Part shown: piece by piece, positions 1 through 8,245 of the stretch
How the letters are laid out: each line of letters begins with the position of its first letter
How positions within the stretch are numbered: the first letter of the stretch is position 1
Assembly (NCBI GenBank): GCA_000336895.1
Contig: AOLX01000030.1
Coordinates: 1-64,000, forward strand
DNA length: 64,000 nt
Source of the DNA: Haloarcula argentinensis DSM 12282
GTDB taxonomy: Archaea > Halobacteriota > Halobacteria > Halobacteriales > Haloarculaceae
Direction of reading: 5' to 3'
The notes under the pieces: generated by a model
Databases searched by the model: none
The model's input: the letters and a program-made list of their open reading frames with translations, nothing else
Told to the model about the DNA's origin: nothing
Made by a program: the position numbers and the translations under genes

Positions 1-2
1 GC

Positions 3-455
3 TCATTCGGTAGTGATGAACTGTGAGATGGATTCGCCGATAGCAAGTAAAATCGATGGGGGACCGAGCAGCGAAGCGAACGATTTGAACGCACGTTTGA
101 GACTCGGGCGGTCGTCCTCAGTGCCGAGGAAGAGAAGTGTTGGGTCTTCAGACACGACGTATACACTCATCTCGCGACCCTTTTCGGAATAGCAGGTGTC
201 AGTCACCTCGATTACGCCAGCCGCTTCGAGATTCTCCAAATGATAGTGAACGTTCTGCAGGCTCTGGCCGAGTTGCTCAGCGATCCGTGCCGGTGTCGCT
301 GGCGTTTCGTTGAGCAGTTGGAAAATCTCGTATGCAGTCTCCGAGGACAACGCTTCGATTACCTCTCGTGTCGTGTCGTCATCGAGACTCAAGACAGCGG
401 GGTTATCGCTTCGTTCGACGGCGGCGTCAGTTTGTGTTGGAAGAAGTCGTGCCAT
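3..455 (-). CDS. ArsR-like winged-helix transcriptional regulator
   Basis: A complete 150-residue protein. Residues about 28-90 form a winged helix-turn-helix of the ArsR/HTH_20 kind: a 'SSETAYEIFQLL' helix, then 'PARIAEQLGQSLQNVHYHL' as the recognition-helix region, then the wing. The C-terminal 50 residues are moderately hydrophobic and may dimerise or touch the membrane. Haloarchaeal proteins of this type usually act as local repressors or activators; no ligand-binding cysteine pair is evident. The ATG at 453-455 starts the frame and the stop lies at 3-5. The gene downstream, outside the window, may be its target. Confidence 0.85.
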   Translation of the reverse strand: MARLLPTQTDAAVERSDNPAVLSLDDDTTREVIEALSSETAYEIFQLLNETPATPARIAEQLGQSLQNVHYHLENLEAAGVIEVTDTCYSEKGREMSVYVVSEDPTLLFLGTEDDRPSLKRAFKSFASLLGPPSILLAIGESISQFITTE

Positions 456-545
456 GTGTGTGAGTAGCTGCTGTGGATCGAGAGCGTGGGATCTGGTCCA
501 GTTGGTTGCCGTTCGAAACTATCATTTGTAATTGTTGGTAGGTGT

Positions 546-1343
546 TTATGTTGATTCCGGGACAGCAGTTAATCGCAGGTAATAGGCCGTGTAGACCGTA
601 TAAAAGTACGCGAATCCAACGGAAGACAGAGCGATTCCGAGCAGGAGCAATATCGGCATCGGAATCCCGATCTCAATCGGCAATACGTCAGCCGGTCCAG
701 CGTCCGTCAGTGTCAACCGGAGGAGATATTCGGGGATGAAGAAGGCGTTCAACAGGACACTCCACACCAGTGAGAATCCAGCGACGCTTCTGAGATTTGA
801 ACGGACGAGTCCCACACTTTTTCGGAACGTATCAGTAACACTCTGGTTCTCGATGACAATCGCCGTATCGTAAAACTGCACGAACATAATGACAACGAGG
901 ATGGACAGCAGCCAGATGAGCATAGATCCGACGCCAGCAATGAAGGCAGCCATCTCGTTAATTGGGGCGAGTGCTATCGAGCCGATACCGAGGATGAACC
1001 CGATAAATCCGAGTCCGACAGCGGTCCCGAACACGATAAGTATGAACAACACAGTTGCAAGGAGAAGCGGGAAGTAATGTGTCCGCGCTTCAATAAAAAA
1101 CTGGGTGAGCGACGTGTCCATTCCTTCGATCGCGGCCTGAGCGGTTCCGATGAAGCCACCGAGAACGAGCGGGAACACGATGAGCCATACGAGCGAGATA
1201 CCCGCTGATAGTCGTGGTGATTCGATCAGGTGGTCCACGTACTGGAGTTGACTTACGGTCCCGATGAGGAGGCCGGCGACGAACAGGATCGGATTTTCTC
1301 GGAGGGCAACGGATCCGTCTTTGAATGCGGAGACTGTCACCAT
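546..1343 (-). CDS. Multispan membrane protein, DUF7847-like
   Basis: A 265-residue protein with about six hydrophobic segments and short polar loops. The N-terminus 'MVTVSAFKDGSVALRENP' matches the cytoplasmic lead-in common to haloarchaeal DUF7847 proteins (a few residues, then an 'A..RENP' turn and the first membrane helix). No catalytic motif is visible. It could be a membrane-organising or channel-like protein; the function is unknown. It lies tail-to-head with the winged-helix gene (90 bases apart) on the same strand, so co-transcription with that regulator is possible. Confidence 0.7.
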   Translation of the reverse strand: MVTVSAFKDGSVALRENPILFVAGLLIGTVSQLQYVDHLIESPRLSAGISLVWLIVFPLVLGGFIGTAQAAIEGMDTSLTQFFIEARTHYFPLLLATVLFILIVFGTAVGLGFIGFILGIGSIALAPINEMAAFIAGVGSMLIWLLSILVVIMFVQFYDTAIVIENQSVTDTFRKSVGLVRSNLRSVAGFSLVWSVLLNAFFIPEYLLRLTLTDAGPADVLPIEIGIPMPILLLLGIALSSVGFAYFYTVYTAYYLRLTAVPEST

Positions 1344-1573
1344 GCGTTCCCGAATTACTGTCGTCGCGTATTAGGCCGAGTGTAGTATCAAAATCAGATT
1401 TGAGCATTTTGCACGGTAGTACAGGCGACGAGCACAGATATCGCCAACGCTCCGTTGGGTAGTCATCGGGCCACCTTCTGGTGGCAGGACGGTGGAACCC
1501 AGTAGCTGTCGGATGGGGAGACTGTTAACCTGATTCACAAGTGTTTTTGACATCAAGCACATACCGATTAGTT

Positions 1574-1683
1574 GGGTTCTGGTCCCCACTCCACTTCCCC
1601 CTGAATCGTATCCGATTCACCGATCGGCTCGAATCCAGAACCCGTTGTCGTGGATGACAACTTCCGATGGTGTGTAGCACACC
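1574..1683 (-). repeat. Hairpin module, copy 1
   Basis: Three inverted repeats in a row. The largest spans 1574-1643, with arms GGGTTCTGG and CCAGAACCC (9 pairs). Immediately next to it is GTTGTC/GACAAC at 1644-1649 and 1656-1661, then GGTGTG/CACACC at 1669-1674 and 1678-1683. The same order recurs at 1864-1968 with changed bases but preserved pairing. The opposite strand can be read in frame as a short repeated peptide, so either a structured nucleic acid or a degenerate coding repeat is possible. Confidence 0.6.
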
Positions 1684-1863
1684 ACTCCCCCCAGCTGCAC
1701 ATCATCTCTCCCAATCCTTTGCAGGTTGGACCAAAGAGTCGCGCAAGCGTGGCAGTGCCTAATTGAAGTTTTATCATCGAGTGAGCTGTGATACAGCGGA
1801 AAACCGACAGACAGCGTGAGGACATCACAAGCGCTTTCGTGGCTACTCGTCTCAGGATCAAGT

Positions 1864-1968
1864 GGGTTCCGTGCCGTGTCCAACCCATTGGGTGCACCCA
1901 TCCCATCGATTGTTGCAGGGCTGAGCCCGTCGTCGAAGTAGACGACTTTGGGTGATGCATTGCATACC
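1864..1968 (-). repeat. Hairpin module, copy 2 (diverged)
   Basis: This is the same arrangement as copy 1. A long-range pairing joins GGGTTC (1864-1869) to GAGCCC (about 1923-1928, one G-T wobble). GTCGTC/GACGAC follows at 1929-1934 and 1941-1946, then GGTGATGC/GCATACC at 1951-1958 and 1962-1968 with one bulge. Relative to copy 1 the second stem has changed on both arms (GTTGTC/GACAAC to GTCGTC/GACGAC), a compensatory substitution. Confidence 0.5.
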
Positions 1969-2168
1969 GCTTCTCCCACCCTAGCAACCCGCCATTCTGC
2001 TGGTGTACACAGCGGAGCCACAGAGTATTGTTGTACGTCCAAGCGCGTACGTCACTGGAAACATCGGTACGGGTAGTAGGGCTGGCTATTATCGTGGGGG
2101 ATGAAGTCATGGTATTTGGTATCGTGACTCCACAAAGGCTATTTATGAGGCGTCTGTCACATGCGAGT

Positions 2169-2301
2169 GGGTTCTGGTCCCCGCTTCGAGCTCCCCTGAC
2201 TGCTGGTCGTCTGACTGGGTTTCTCGGGTCCAGAACCCAGCCGTGCCTCTGACATAGCAAAATGGTGGGCGCTACGCAAGGTGCCCATTGCAGCCCACCA
2301 T
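2169..2301 (-). repeat. Hairpin module, copy 3 (partial)
   Basis: The outer stem is identical to copy 1 (GGGTTCTGG at 2169-2177, CCAGAACCC at 2230-2238) and spans exactly 70 bases, as in copy 1. The first 14 bases and the last 10 of the two 70-mers are identical while the middles differ. The small middle hairpin is not seen here. A larger stem, ATGGTGGGC at 2262-2270 with GCCCACCAT at 2293-2301, occupies the place of the last hairpin. Confidence 0.5.
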
Positions 2302-2607
2302 TCTCCCTCCAGACGAACGGGAAGTGTTGTATCGTATTCGTCCGATTGTAGCACTGTTGCCGTCACCATTGGCGTCTCCGATCATGAGTGATCACAGAGA
2401 CCTGTAGGTGTCTCAGCATGGCACGAGTGAACGTCATCAGAACGGTGGCGAAGAATGTCAGTACCCGTCCCTTTCCCCTCACTTGAGACCTCCGCTCGAC
2501 ACGTCGGCGATGTTATTATCAGCGTCGATGTAGTACAGCTGGCACTATCCTATTCATTAAATCATCGATAAATGGCTTCATATAGTTAGAGAACGGTGGT
2601 TATCGAT

Positions 2608-2748
2608 ATGCTTCAGTGGCTCCGAGCACGTTTTACACAAGACTCTAACTCGGGTTCGGCAGCGACCATTGCTGTCGATACCTGTGTAGAGTGCGATGCA
2701 CCAGCGCCACCTGGGGCCAGCCGTTGTGGCGACTGTTTAGATAACTGA
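2608..2748 (+). CDS. Small zinc-finger protein (46 aa)
   Basis: A 46-codon frame from ATG 2608 to TGA 2748. The C-terminal half carries two cysteine pairs, 'CVECDAP' and 'CGDC', separated by ten residues, the arrangement of a one-knuckle-pair zinc ribbon. The N-terminus is a short basic/hydrophobic stretch (MLQWLRARF). A TATA-like TTCATATAG at 2578-2586 is centred 26 bases before the ATG, the usual spacing for a leaderless haloarchaeal gene. Such very small zinc proteins are abundant in haloarchaea and mostly uncharacterised; a role in protein-protein or nucleic-acid contact is inference only. Confidence 0.6.
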   Translation: MLQWLRARFTQDSNSGSAATIAVDTCVECDAPAPPGASRCGDCLDN

Positions 2749-2945
2749 GACGCTGTGCTCTGTCGCCCGGTACTGTTCAGTATCGACAGCCCACTCTCGA
2801 AGTAGTCGACAATCCCACTCAACCAGCTGATGCTACTAGAGCAGCTCAATGCGTTCATTAGTTGGACGACGGCGAACGAGTGGCATATCAAGTTGTGCTG
2901 ACACTCGTTGTTTGTCGAAGTGGATAACACGGACGAATAGGTCGG

Positions 2946-4151
2946 CTACACCACGCGTTCGTCAGCGTGCTCAAGGGGCAACTGCCACCAAGCAACCAAC
3001 CCAGCCCCGACGGCGAGGGTGACGCTCGCGGCTACCAGCATGATCAGTGCGGAGGTTCGGTCGGCGACGATACCGCCAACGGACCGGAAGCCGATCCCGG
3101 CGATCGCACTGACCATCGACACAGCACTGAGGCTGGTCGCACGTCCAACAGACTCAATTCGGTCGTTCAGGTACTGATGTTGAAGGGGGGTAGTAACGCT
3201 GTTTGCCATCCGGAGGAGGAAGATCGCCGGGAGGACGATAATCGGCTGGACGAGCACCGGGAGGAAAAAGAGTGCGACGATGAAAGGAAGTCCGAGAAAC
3301 CACCGCCGGATTCCGACGTACTCTCGTATCAGGCCGGCGGCATTGCTTGCAACAGCGGAGACTACGTAGAACCCCGCATACAGCCAGCCGAATTGAGTGA
3401 GCGAGACGCCGACGGACCTGCTGACGGGCTGAGTGAACGTACTGGTCAAGTTCCAGAAGCCGAAAAACAGCGCTGTATATACGACGAACGATCTGAGCGA
3501 TGCAGAGGAAAACAGTACGTGAAGCGCGGCTCGTGCCTCGCGGAGCGTGAATCGGTCGTCAGTATTGTCATCTGTTACGTCGGGTTCCGGAAACGTGTAG
3601 AGGACTGCAATGCTCACTACGAGGATGGCCACGTTCGCCACGAAGGGGTACACCCAGTTTAGGCCAGCAAGGTAGCCACTGAATAGCGACGTGATGGCAG
3701 TACCAACGTACCAGATTGCTTCCCCACGTCCCTTGACGGCAGTGAACCGATCTTCATCAAGGTCCTCGGAGAGAACGTCGTACAGCCACGCGCTCTCGGT
3801 GCCGGACCGAAACGCAAGTCCAACTGGCCAGACGACGTAGGCAAAAGCGAAGATGGGAAATGTCTCACCGAAGGCGAATCCCGAAAGCGCGAGAATCGTC
3901 AGCAGACTCCCGAGAACGAGGCTGTTGCGACGACCCAGTCGGTCGCCGACGTAGCCAGTCGGGATCTCGCTGACGACCCAGCTGCCCATGAAGATCGCAC
4001 CGAGGATGCCGACCTCAGTGTAACTAATACCGTTTTCGACGAGGAACAGGATAATGATCGGGGAGACGAATCCCTCTGTCATCGTTGCCTGATAGAGGTA
4101 GTACTTTATTACGTCGTTATCACCGATAGGCAACAGATTGGCGGGGGCCAT
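2946..4151 (-). CDS. MFS transporter
   Basis: A major facilitator superfamily protein of 401 residues with about 12 hydrophobic segments. The loop after the second helix, 'GYVGDRLGRRNS', is the classical MFS signature (G-x3-D-R-x-G-R-R), and the length fits single-substrate secondary transporters. I chose ATG 4151; a GTG four codons upstream (4163) is also in frame. The gene is divergent from the zinc-ribbon regulator at 4259, separated by about 100 AT-rich bases, so that regulator may control it. The substrate cannot be told from sequence: drug efflux or sugar/organic-acid transport are both possible. Confidence 0.85.
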   Translation of the reverse strand: MAPANLLPIGDNDVIKYYLYQATMTEGFVSPIIILFLVENGISYTEVGILGAIFMGSWVVSEIPTGYVGDRLGRRNSLVLGSLLTILALSGFAFGETFPIFAFAYVVWPVGLAFRSGTESAWLYDVLSEDLDEDRFTAVKGRGEAIWYVGTAITSLFSGYLAGLNWVYPFVANVAILVVSIAVLYTFPEPDVTDDNTDDRFTLREARAALHVLFSSASLRSFVVYTALFFGFWNLTSTFTQPVSRSVGVSLTQFGWLYAGFYVVSAVASNAAGLIREYVGIRRWFLGLPFIVALFFLPVLVQPIIVLPAIFLLRMANSVTTPLQHQYLNDRIESVGRATSLSAVSMVSAIAGIGFRSVGGIVADRTSALIMLVAASVTLAVGAGLVAWWQLPLEHADERVV

Positions 4152-4258
4152 GGTAGAATTCACATAAGAAGTCTGAGATGGAAAAATGTCTACGCAAGGA
4201 ATTTTGTGTAATAGAAATGTAATATCATCATGGCAACATTTATTTCGTTCCAGCTCGA

Positions 4259-5182
4259 ATGTGTATTATTGACGACGGTTCCGAAAGTTCGAACGCGCTT
4301 CCTCGAGCGGCGTTTGCGGTCCTTAATCACCAGACCCGGGTCGACATCCTACTGACGCTGGTCGCCCCATGGGATGAGTCGGGGATTAACGACTACGCCC
4401 TCTCCTTCTCTGAGTTGCGTGAGGGTGTGGACTCACGACACAGCGGTCGGTTCAACTACCACCTCCAGCGACTGACCGATGACCTCCTCGTCCAGATCGA
4501 CGGATGCTACGAATTCACTGACCTCGGCTGGCGCATCGCTCGGGCACTGACTGACACGACAGATGCCTCGCCGCCCGACGAGTCGTTCACAGTCGATGGC
4601 ACGTGCTATCAGTGCGGCGGACAGTCACTTTCGGGACGGTACAGCCACGAGTGGGTCTGGATCAGGTGTTCGGCATGTGATGACTACGTTGCCGACATCC
4701 CGTTCCCTGCTGACGGGTTCACCGATCAAGATTCGTCTGCTGTCGCGGCAGCATGTGACCGGATCAGGCGTCGGTACACGAGGCTCGTTGGAGAGCGCGT
4801 CTGTCCGGAGTGTTTCGGTGGACTTGACCGCGAGGTCAGTGAGGTGGCACTGGGCGAGTGTACGTGGATTCGGTTTGTCTTCGAGTGTGCCGTTTGTGGC
4901 TACCAGACGAATCCACCCCTCGGTCGGCATCTCTTTGATCGCTCCGAAGTCGTAGCCTTCTATGACCGCCACGGCATCGACACGGAAGCAGAGCCATACT
5001 GGACATTCGGCCCAGCTGCAAGCGACGACTACACGACAGTCATCTCAGAAAGCCCGTGGCGATTCCGGACAGTGTGGCCCGCACCGAATGCGGAACTAAT
5101 GATGGTCGTTGATGAGGAGATGACCGTCACCGAGGTCGTTGAGCGCGAGACGACTGAACACGACGTGGGCTATCCTGACTGA
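4259..5182 (+). CDS. Winged-helix regulator with two zinc ribbons (DUF7351-like)
   Basis: A 307-residue soluble protein. Residues about 15-95 make a winged helix ('LNHQTRVDILLTL' and 'GRFNYHLQRLTDDLL'). Two zinc-ribbon modules follow, with C-x2-C pairs 'CYQCGG' and 'CSACDD' (about residues 120-145) and 'CPECFG' and 'CAVCGY' (about 180-215). A C-terminal domain rich in aromatic residues completes it. This architecture is known from haloarchaeal DUF7347/DUF7351 proteins annotated as transcriptional regulators. It faces the MFS gene head-to-head, suggesting control of transport. The zinc sites may be structural or may sense metal or redox state. Confidence 0.8.
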   Translation: MCIIDDGSESSNALPRAAFAVLNHQTRVDILLTLVAPWDESGINDYALSFSELREGVDSRHSGRFNYHLQRLTDDLLVQIDGCYEFTDLGWRIARALTDTTDASPPDESFTVDGTCYQCGGQSLSGRYSHEWVWIRCSACDDYVADIPFPADGFTDQDSSAVAAACDRIRRRYTRLVGERVCPECFGGLDREVSEVALGECTWIRFVFECAVCGYQTNPPLGRHLFDRSEVVAFYDRHGIDTEAEPYWTFGPAASDDYTTVISESPWRFRTVWPAPNAELMMVVDEEMTVTEVVERETTEHDVGYPD

Positions 5183-5195
5183 TACAGCACTCGGG

Positions 5196-5343
5196 CAGGG
5201 TGTCATGAAACGATTCACACACCTCAGTAGCGCCTGAAAACCGGTGTCTGAGAGGCAGAGATTATTGCTTCTATTCAGAAACAGCAGTAGTAGTCTTCTC
5301 GACCGGTCTCAGAAAACCATGCCAACTGTTCTATGACACCCTG
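5196..5343. mobile_element. MITE-like element with 11-bp terminal inverted repeats
   Basis: A 148-base segment begins with CAGGGTGTCAT (5196-5206) and ends with its exact inverse ATGACACCCTG (5333-5343). The similarity continues imperfectly inward (GAAAC against AGAAC). It contains no coding frame. Terminal repeats without a transposase are the hallmark of a MITE mobilised by a related full-length insertion sequence elsewhere in the genome. No target-site duplication is obvious in the flanks, so it may be old. It sits just after the stop of the zinc-ribbon regulator, where it could also act as a transcription end. Confidence 0.6.
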
Positions 5344-5391
5344 ATAGATGGCAAGCGCAATTAACTCTATTCTGTCATTTGTAGGGTGACA

Positions 5392-5910
5392 TCAGTCGTC
5401 TACGCTAGCCACCATGTGATACTGCGTCCTTTCGAATCCGAGCTTTTCGTAGAATGCGATGGCTCGGTCGTTGTCTACGTGCGGATCGAGACTGAATTCC
5501 TCACATCCGGCGTCGCGTGCCCAGTTTCTGATACGGTCGAACAGATCGTCAGCCAGTCCGGTTCCGCGATACGGTTCACTAACGTAGATATCACAGATGA
5601 ACAGTCGGTCGGGGCGGTCGAAGACACTCGGCGCTTCGTCGATTTCGGCCGCGATATACCCGGCAAACTCACCATCGGTACCGGCGAGGGGAGTCCTGTC
5701 GGTGAATCCATCGACGGCGATCCACGTTCGGTACGCCTCCGAGTCAAGGCGATCGACGCGGAACGGAAGTTCCTCCGCAACGAGGTCGACATCGTCGGCG
5801 AGTGAGAAGGCATCGACAGTCGATTCGAGTTCGCGGTAGTACGGTAGCCAGAGCTCCTCGATAAAGCGCCGGACTGCAGGCTCTTTTGCTGAGAGTTCCA
5901 CGATCTCCAT
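5392..5910 (-). CDS. GNAT-family N-acetyltransferase
   Basis: A 172-residue protein from ATG 5910 (an AAAGATAGT box sits just upstream; longer frames add an unlikely basic leader). The acetyl-CoA-binding motif A is clear ('YRGTGLADDLFDRIRN'), preceded by the beta-4 strand 'RLFICDIYVSEPYRG'. Motif B 'NDRAIAFYEKLGF' contains the usual Tyr and the 'LGF' turn. It transfers an acetyl group to an unidentified amine, protein N-terminus or small metabolite. It converges with no recognisable partner, so the substrate is unknown. Confidence 0.9.
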   Translation of the reverse strand: MEIVELSAKEPAVRRFIEELWLPYYRELESTVDAFSLADDVDLVAEELPFRVDRLDSEAYRTWIAVDGFTDRTPLAGTDGEFAGYIAAEIDEAPSVFDRPDRLFICDIYVSEPYRGTGLADDLFDRIRNWARDAGCEEFSLDPHVDNDRAIAFYEKLGFERTQYHMVASVDD

Positions 5911-6077
5911 ACCTGTCCGGACCAGTCGCGGCACTATCTTTGTTACTCTCGGAGTCGACGATGACTTTGAGAGCAAGAAAGCAGAGACTGACAAATTCTT
6001 TGATTGTCTTGAGAAACAGCGTAGCATTGAACGTTTACTCCCGTAGCGGCTCTCTATGGACGGTCAATATGGCCTTC

Positions 6078-6485
6078 TCATGGAGCCGATGTTCTGTATA
6101 AGTAGATGGCACAGAGGGCGAGGGTTGCCTCAGCTACCTTCGCTGCGACAGCAAGCGGATTCAGGTTCCCTTGCATATAGAACGCGTCAAAGCTGAAACC
6201 CTGGAACGCAAACAGTGCAAGAATAGTGACAATAGCGTATCCCGCAGCGACAAGGTACAGCTCGGGTCGCCAGTATCGGCTACTGTATAGGAGGAATCCA
6301 CCAAGAAATCCGAGCCCATTCAGAATAAACAGCGTCCCTACTGTCTGACTGAATCCCATGACACGTGGACCGAGCAGTAAGTGGATGCCAGCAGTGGTAA
6401 GAGTGGCTACGATTGCGAGGTATCCCACCGGATGCGATGGAAGCGTAAAAAACGAATCTTGCCGTTGTGTCGATTGAGCAACCAT
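6078..6485 (-). CDS. Small four-helix membrane protein (DUF7475-like)
   Basis: A 135-residue protein with four hydrophobic helices ('YLAIVATLTTAGIHLLLG', 'GTLFILNGLGFLGGFLLY', 'LYLVAAGYAIVTILALFAF' and a C-terminal helix). I chose ATG 6485 over the upstream TTG because a TTTAATAC box lies about 26 bases before it. The spacing of helices and the 'GIHLLLGP' motif resemble haloarchaeal DUF7475 proteins, a group related in layout to DoxX-like proteins. No enzyme motif is seen; the function is unknown. Confidence 0.7.
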   Translation of the reverse strand: MVAQSTQRQDSFFTLPSHPVGYLAIVATLTTAGIHLLLGPRVMGFSQTVGTLFILNGLGFLGGFLLYSSRYWRPELYLVAAGYAIVTILALFAFQGFSFDAFYMQGNLNPLAVAAKVAEATLALCAIYLYRTSAP

Positions 6486-6853
6486 ATCGAACAACTGTCA
6501 CTGAAGTGTATTAAATCCATGTGCGTTTCTCGACATTACGGGACCAGACAGAACGCACATGATCGGCTGCGTTCCTGATTTAGCACTGGGAGGAAGAAGT
6601 CAGCTGTTCGTTCGACTGTCCCATCAAGTACGGAGACAGTCCAGCAAATCAGCACAATCCCTACCAGTACTGTGTTCGAGGCCGTATCTTCCTCAGCAGT
6701 AATACGTCCCGTTTTCTGCAGGAATCCCCTGTCCGTCATCAGCAGTCTCAATCCGAATCGCTGATTCGATCTCGATCTATCAACTCTGACCGTGACACTT
6801 GGATGAGACAATCGGAATGATATTCTGTTTCCTGTTGGAACACAATCCTACGG
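6486..6853. other. Intergenic interval with a doubtful small frame
   Basis: A minus-strand frame (6536-6739, 67 codons from an ATG) encodes one hydrophobic helix ('TVLVGIVLICWTVSVL') followed by a polar tail. It has no clear TATA box or family resemblance and may be a remnant. Otherwise the interval holds the promoter of the gene at 6854 and nothing I recognise. Confidence 0.3.
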
Positions 6854-7351
6854 ATGGTTTCCCGTCGAACGATCGCGCTCCTTCTCGGATCAGCACTTGT
6901 GATTGGCTATATCCAGTATGCTACTGTCTTTGGACCCGTCCAACCCACGCTGACTGTTGAAAATAACGACACGACAGCGTATCAACTGTCAGCGTACACT
7001 GTCGAAAGCAGCGAGCAGGCGATGTACCTGAACTTCGAGGTCACGACCAGGGATGGCGAACGCAGGCTCAAGACGCTCTCGCAGTTGGTCTGGCCGGATG
7101 GGGATCGAAACGTCACATTCGCCGACGAAGGGGTCCCCACACAACAGATCACCGTCGCTCCCGGCGAGACGGTGACGACCACGATTGATGGGTGGGTGCG
7201 TGGGGACGTGACGGTGTACCTCGGCGAGAGGATCGCCGATAACGAGACGCACGTCTATACAGAAACACGGACGTGTCCCCGAACTGGTCAGGAACACAGT
7301 GTGACCTTCAAGGAAGATGGCGGAATCAGTGCTAGCGCACTCTGTGCCTGA
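6854..7351 (+). CDS. Secreted or membrane-anchored beta-rich protein
   Basis: A 165-residue protein starting with a signal anchor (basic 'MVSRR', then about 17 hydrophobic residues). The mature part is acidic, rich in Thr/Val and predicted beta strands ('PTLTVENNDTTAYQLSAYTV', 'QITVAPGETVTTTIDGWVR'), resembling immunoglobulin-like or LEA-type sandwich domains on the cell surface. It has two cysteines near the C-terminus. No family is recognised. It converges with the membrane-protein gene at 7397 (45 bases between stops). Confidence 0.6.
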   Translation: MVSRRTIALLLGSALVIGYIQYATVFGPVQPTLTVENNDTTAYQLSAYTVESSEQAMYLNFEVTTRDGERRLKTLSQLVWPDGDRNVTFADEGVPTQQITVAPGETVTTTIDGWVRGDVTVYLGERIADNETHVYTETRTCPRTGQEHSVTFKEDGGISASALCA

Positions 7352-7396
7352 TGATGTACTGGTAGGGATTTGCAAGAGAGACCACGAACGTCGTTA

Positions 7397-8245
7397 CTAA
7401 CTCTCGTCTGAGCGTGTGTCGCCCGATTCGATATGATCGTCTGGGATCGACACTGTCTCACGAGAGCCAGTCGAAAAGACGGTTCCGATCGCAACGGCGT
7501 GAATCGGTGCCACTACGGCAGTACTCAGAAAGCCGCCGGCGACCGGTACGGTCGCGAGTCCCCAGTAGGCGAGCCCAATACCGATGATGAGACCGGCGAT
7601 GGTCATGCCCTGCCCTTGTGATCGATGATAGCTCTGCCTGAGCGCCGTCACAAAGCCACTGCCGGTGACTAGCAACGCAGGGAGCAAGAACAGACGGGTC
7701 AGGACGAACAGACCCACCGCCAACAACATCAGTCCAACCAGGAAATCAGGGATATCCACTGAGAAACCGCCCAACAGCTCCGGGATGGAGACGATCGCAG
7801 CCAGTGTGAGATACCTGCTCAACGCACGGGGGCCAGAGTGCGTATCGAGTACTCGTGTAATCGTCACCCAACCGGCGATTCCGACAGCGAGTGGAACGAG
7901 GACTTCGAGCCCGACAGCCCAGAGGAGATACCGTGTTTCGAGGTCGACCAACGCACCAACGTGTCGGACCGTTCGTGCAGTACCCTGGGGGAACACTGAA
8001 TAGGTGACACTGACCGATTGACCGAGTGCGTCGGTCGCCACCGCTGGAATTGAATCGTGTTGGCGAAGCCAGTCGACGAGTGCAACCAGCATACCGATGA
8101 CAACGAATGGGACAGCGAGCACAGGGTCGCGACGAATGCACCCGAGCGCAGACTTGAACACACCCAGGGTAGACAGTCGAGTCGTCGGGGATGGGTGTCC
8201 AAGCGAAGACACCGTCTCGCTTCCATCCTCCTCGTTCCCGGGCAT
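7397..8245 (-). CDS. Polytopic membrane protein coupled to beta-propeller gene
   Basis: A 282-residue protein with about six membrane helices. A cytoplasmic N-terminal stretch is followed by 'FKSALGCIRRDPVLAVPF', the same type of lead-in (x-R-x-[DE]-P before the first helix) seen in the 546-1343 protein, suggesting a related DUF7847-like fold. Its ATG overlaps the stop of the upstream beta-propeller gene by one base (TAATG), so the two are translated as a coupled pair. A plausible but unproven role is holding the exported propeller at the membrane. Confidence 0.65.
   Translation of the reverse strand: MPGNEEDGSETVSSLGHPSPTTRLSTLGVFKSALGCIRRDPVLAVPFVVIGMLVALVDWLRQHDSIPAVATDALGQSVSVTYSVFPQGTARTVRHVGALVDLETRYLLWAVGLEVLVPLAVGIAGWVTITRVLDTHSGPRALSRYLTLAAIVSIPELLGGFSVDIPDFLVGLMLLAVGLFVLTRLFLLPALLVTGSGFVTALRQSYHRSQGQGMTIAGLIIGIGLAYWGLATVPVAGGFLSTAVVAPIHAVAIGTVFSTGSRETVSIPDDHIESGDTRSDES

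Larger units (their letters stand above)
1344..2607. other. Gene-poor interval with repeated hairpin module
   Basis: No convincing gene spans this 1.26 kb. A 141-codon frame on the minus strand (1617-2042) is open and has an internal sequence repeat, but it lacks an upstream TATA-like box and a recognisable family. The interval mainly holds three diverged copies of a module made of inverted repeats, listed separately. The rest (1344-1573 and 2302-2607) shows nothing recognisable apart from the promoter of the small gene at 2608. Confidence 0.5.

Noticed and set aside
1574..1643. A 70-base stem with GGGTTCTGG/CCAGAACCC ends considered as a tRNA acceptor stem
   Set aside because: The length fits but there is no D-arm, anticodon arm or T-arm consensus inside, and the stem is 9 rather than 7 pairs.
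1617..2042. Minus-strand 141-codon frame with an internal repeated peptide
   Set aside because: It has no TATA-like box and no recognised family. The internal similarity coincides with paired stems in which base changes compensate, so I list the stretch as a repeat rather than a gene, while noting the coding alternative.
2967..3662. Long plus-strand open frame of 231 codons
   Set aside because: It is antisense to the MFS transporter gene; its charge-rich, helix-poor translation reflects the complement of hydrophobic codons.
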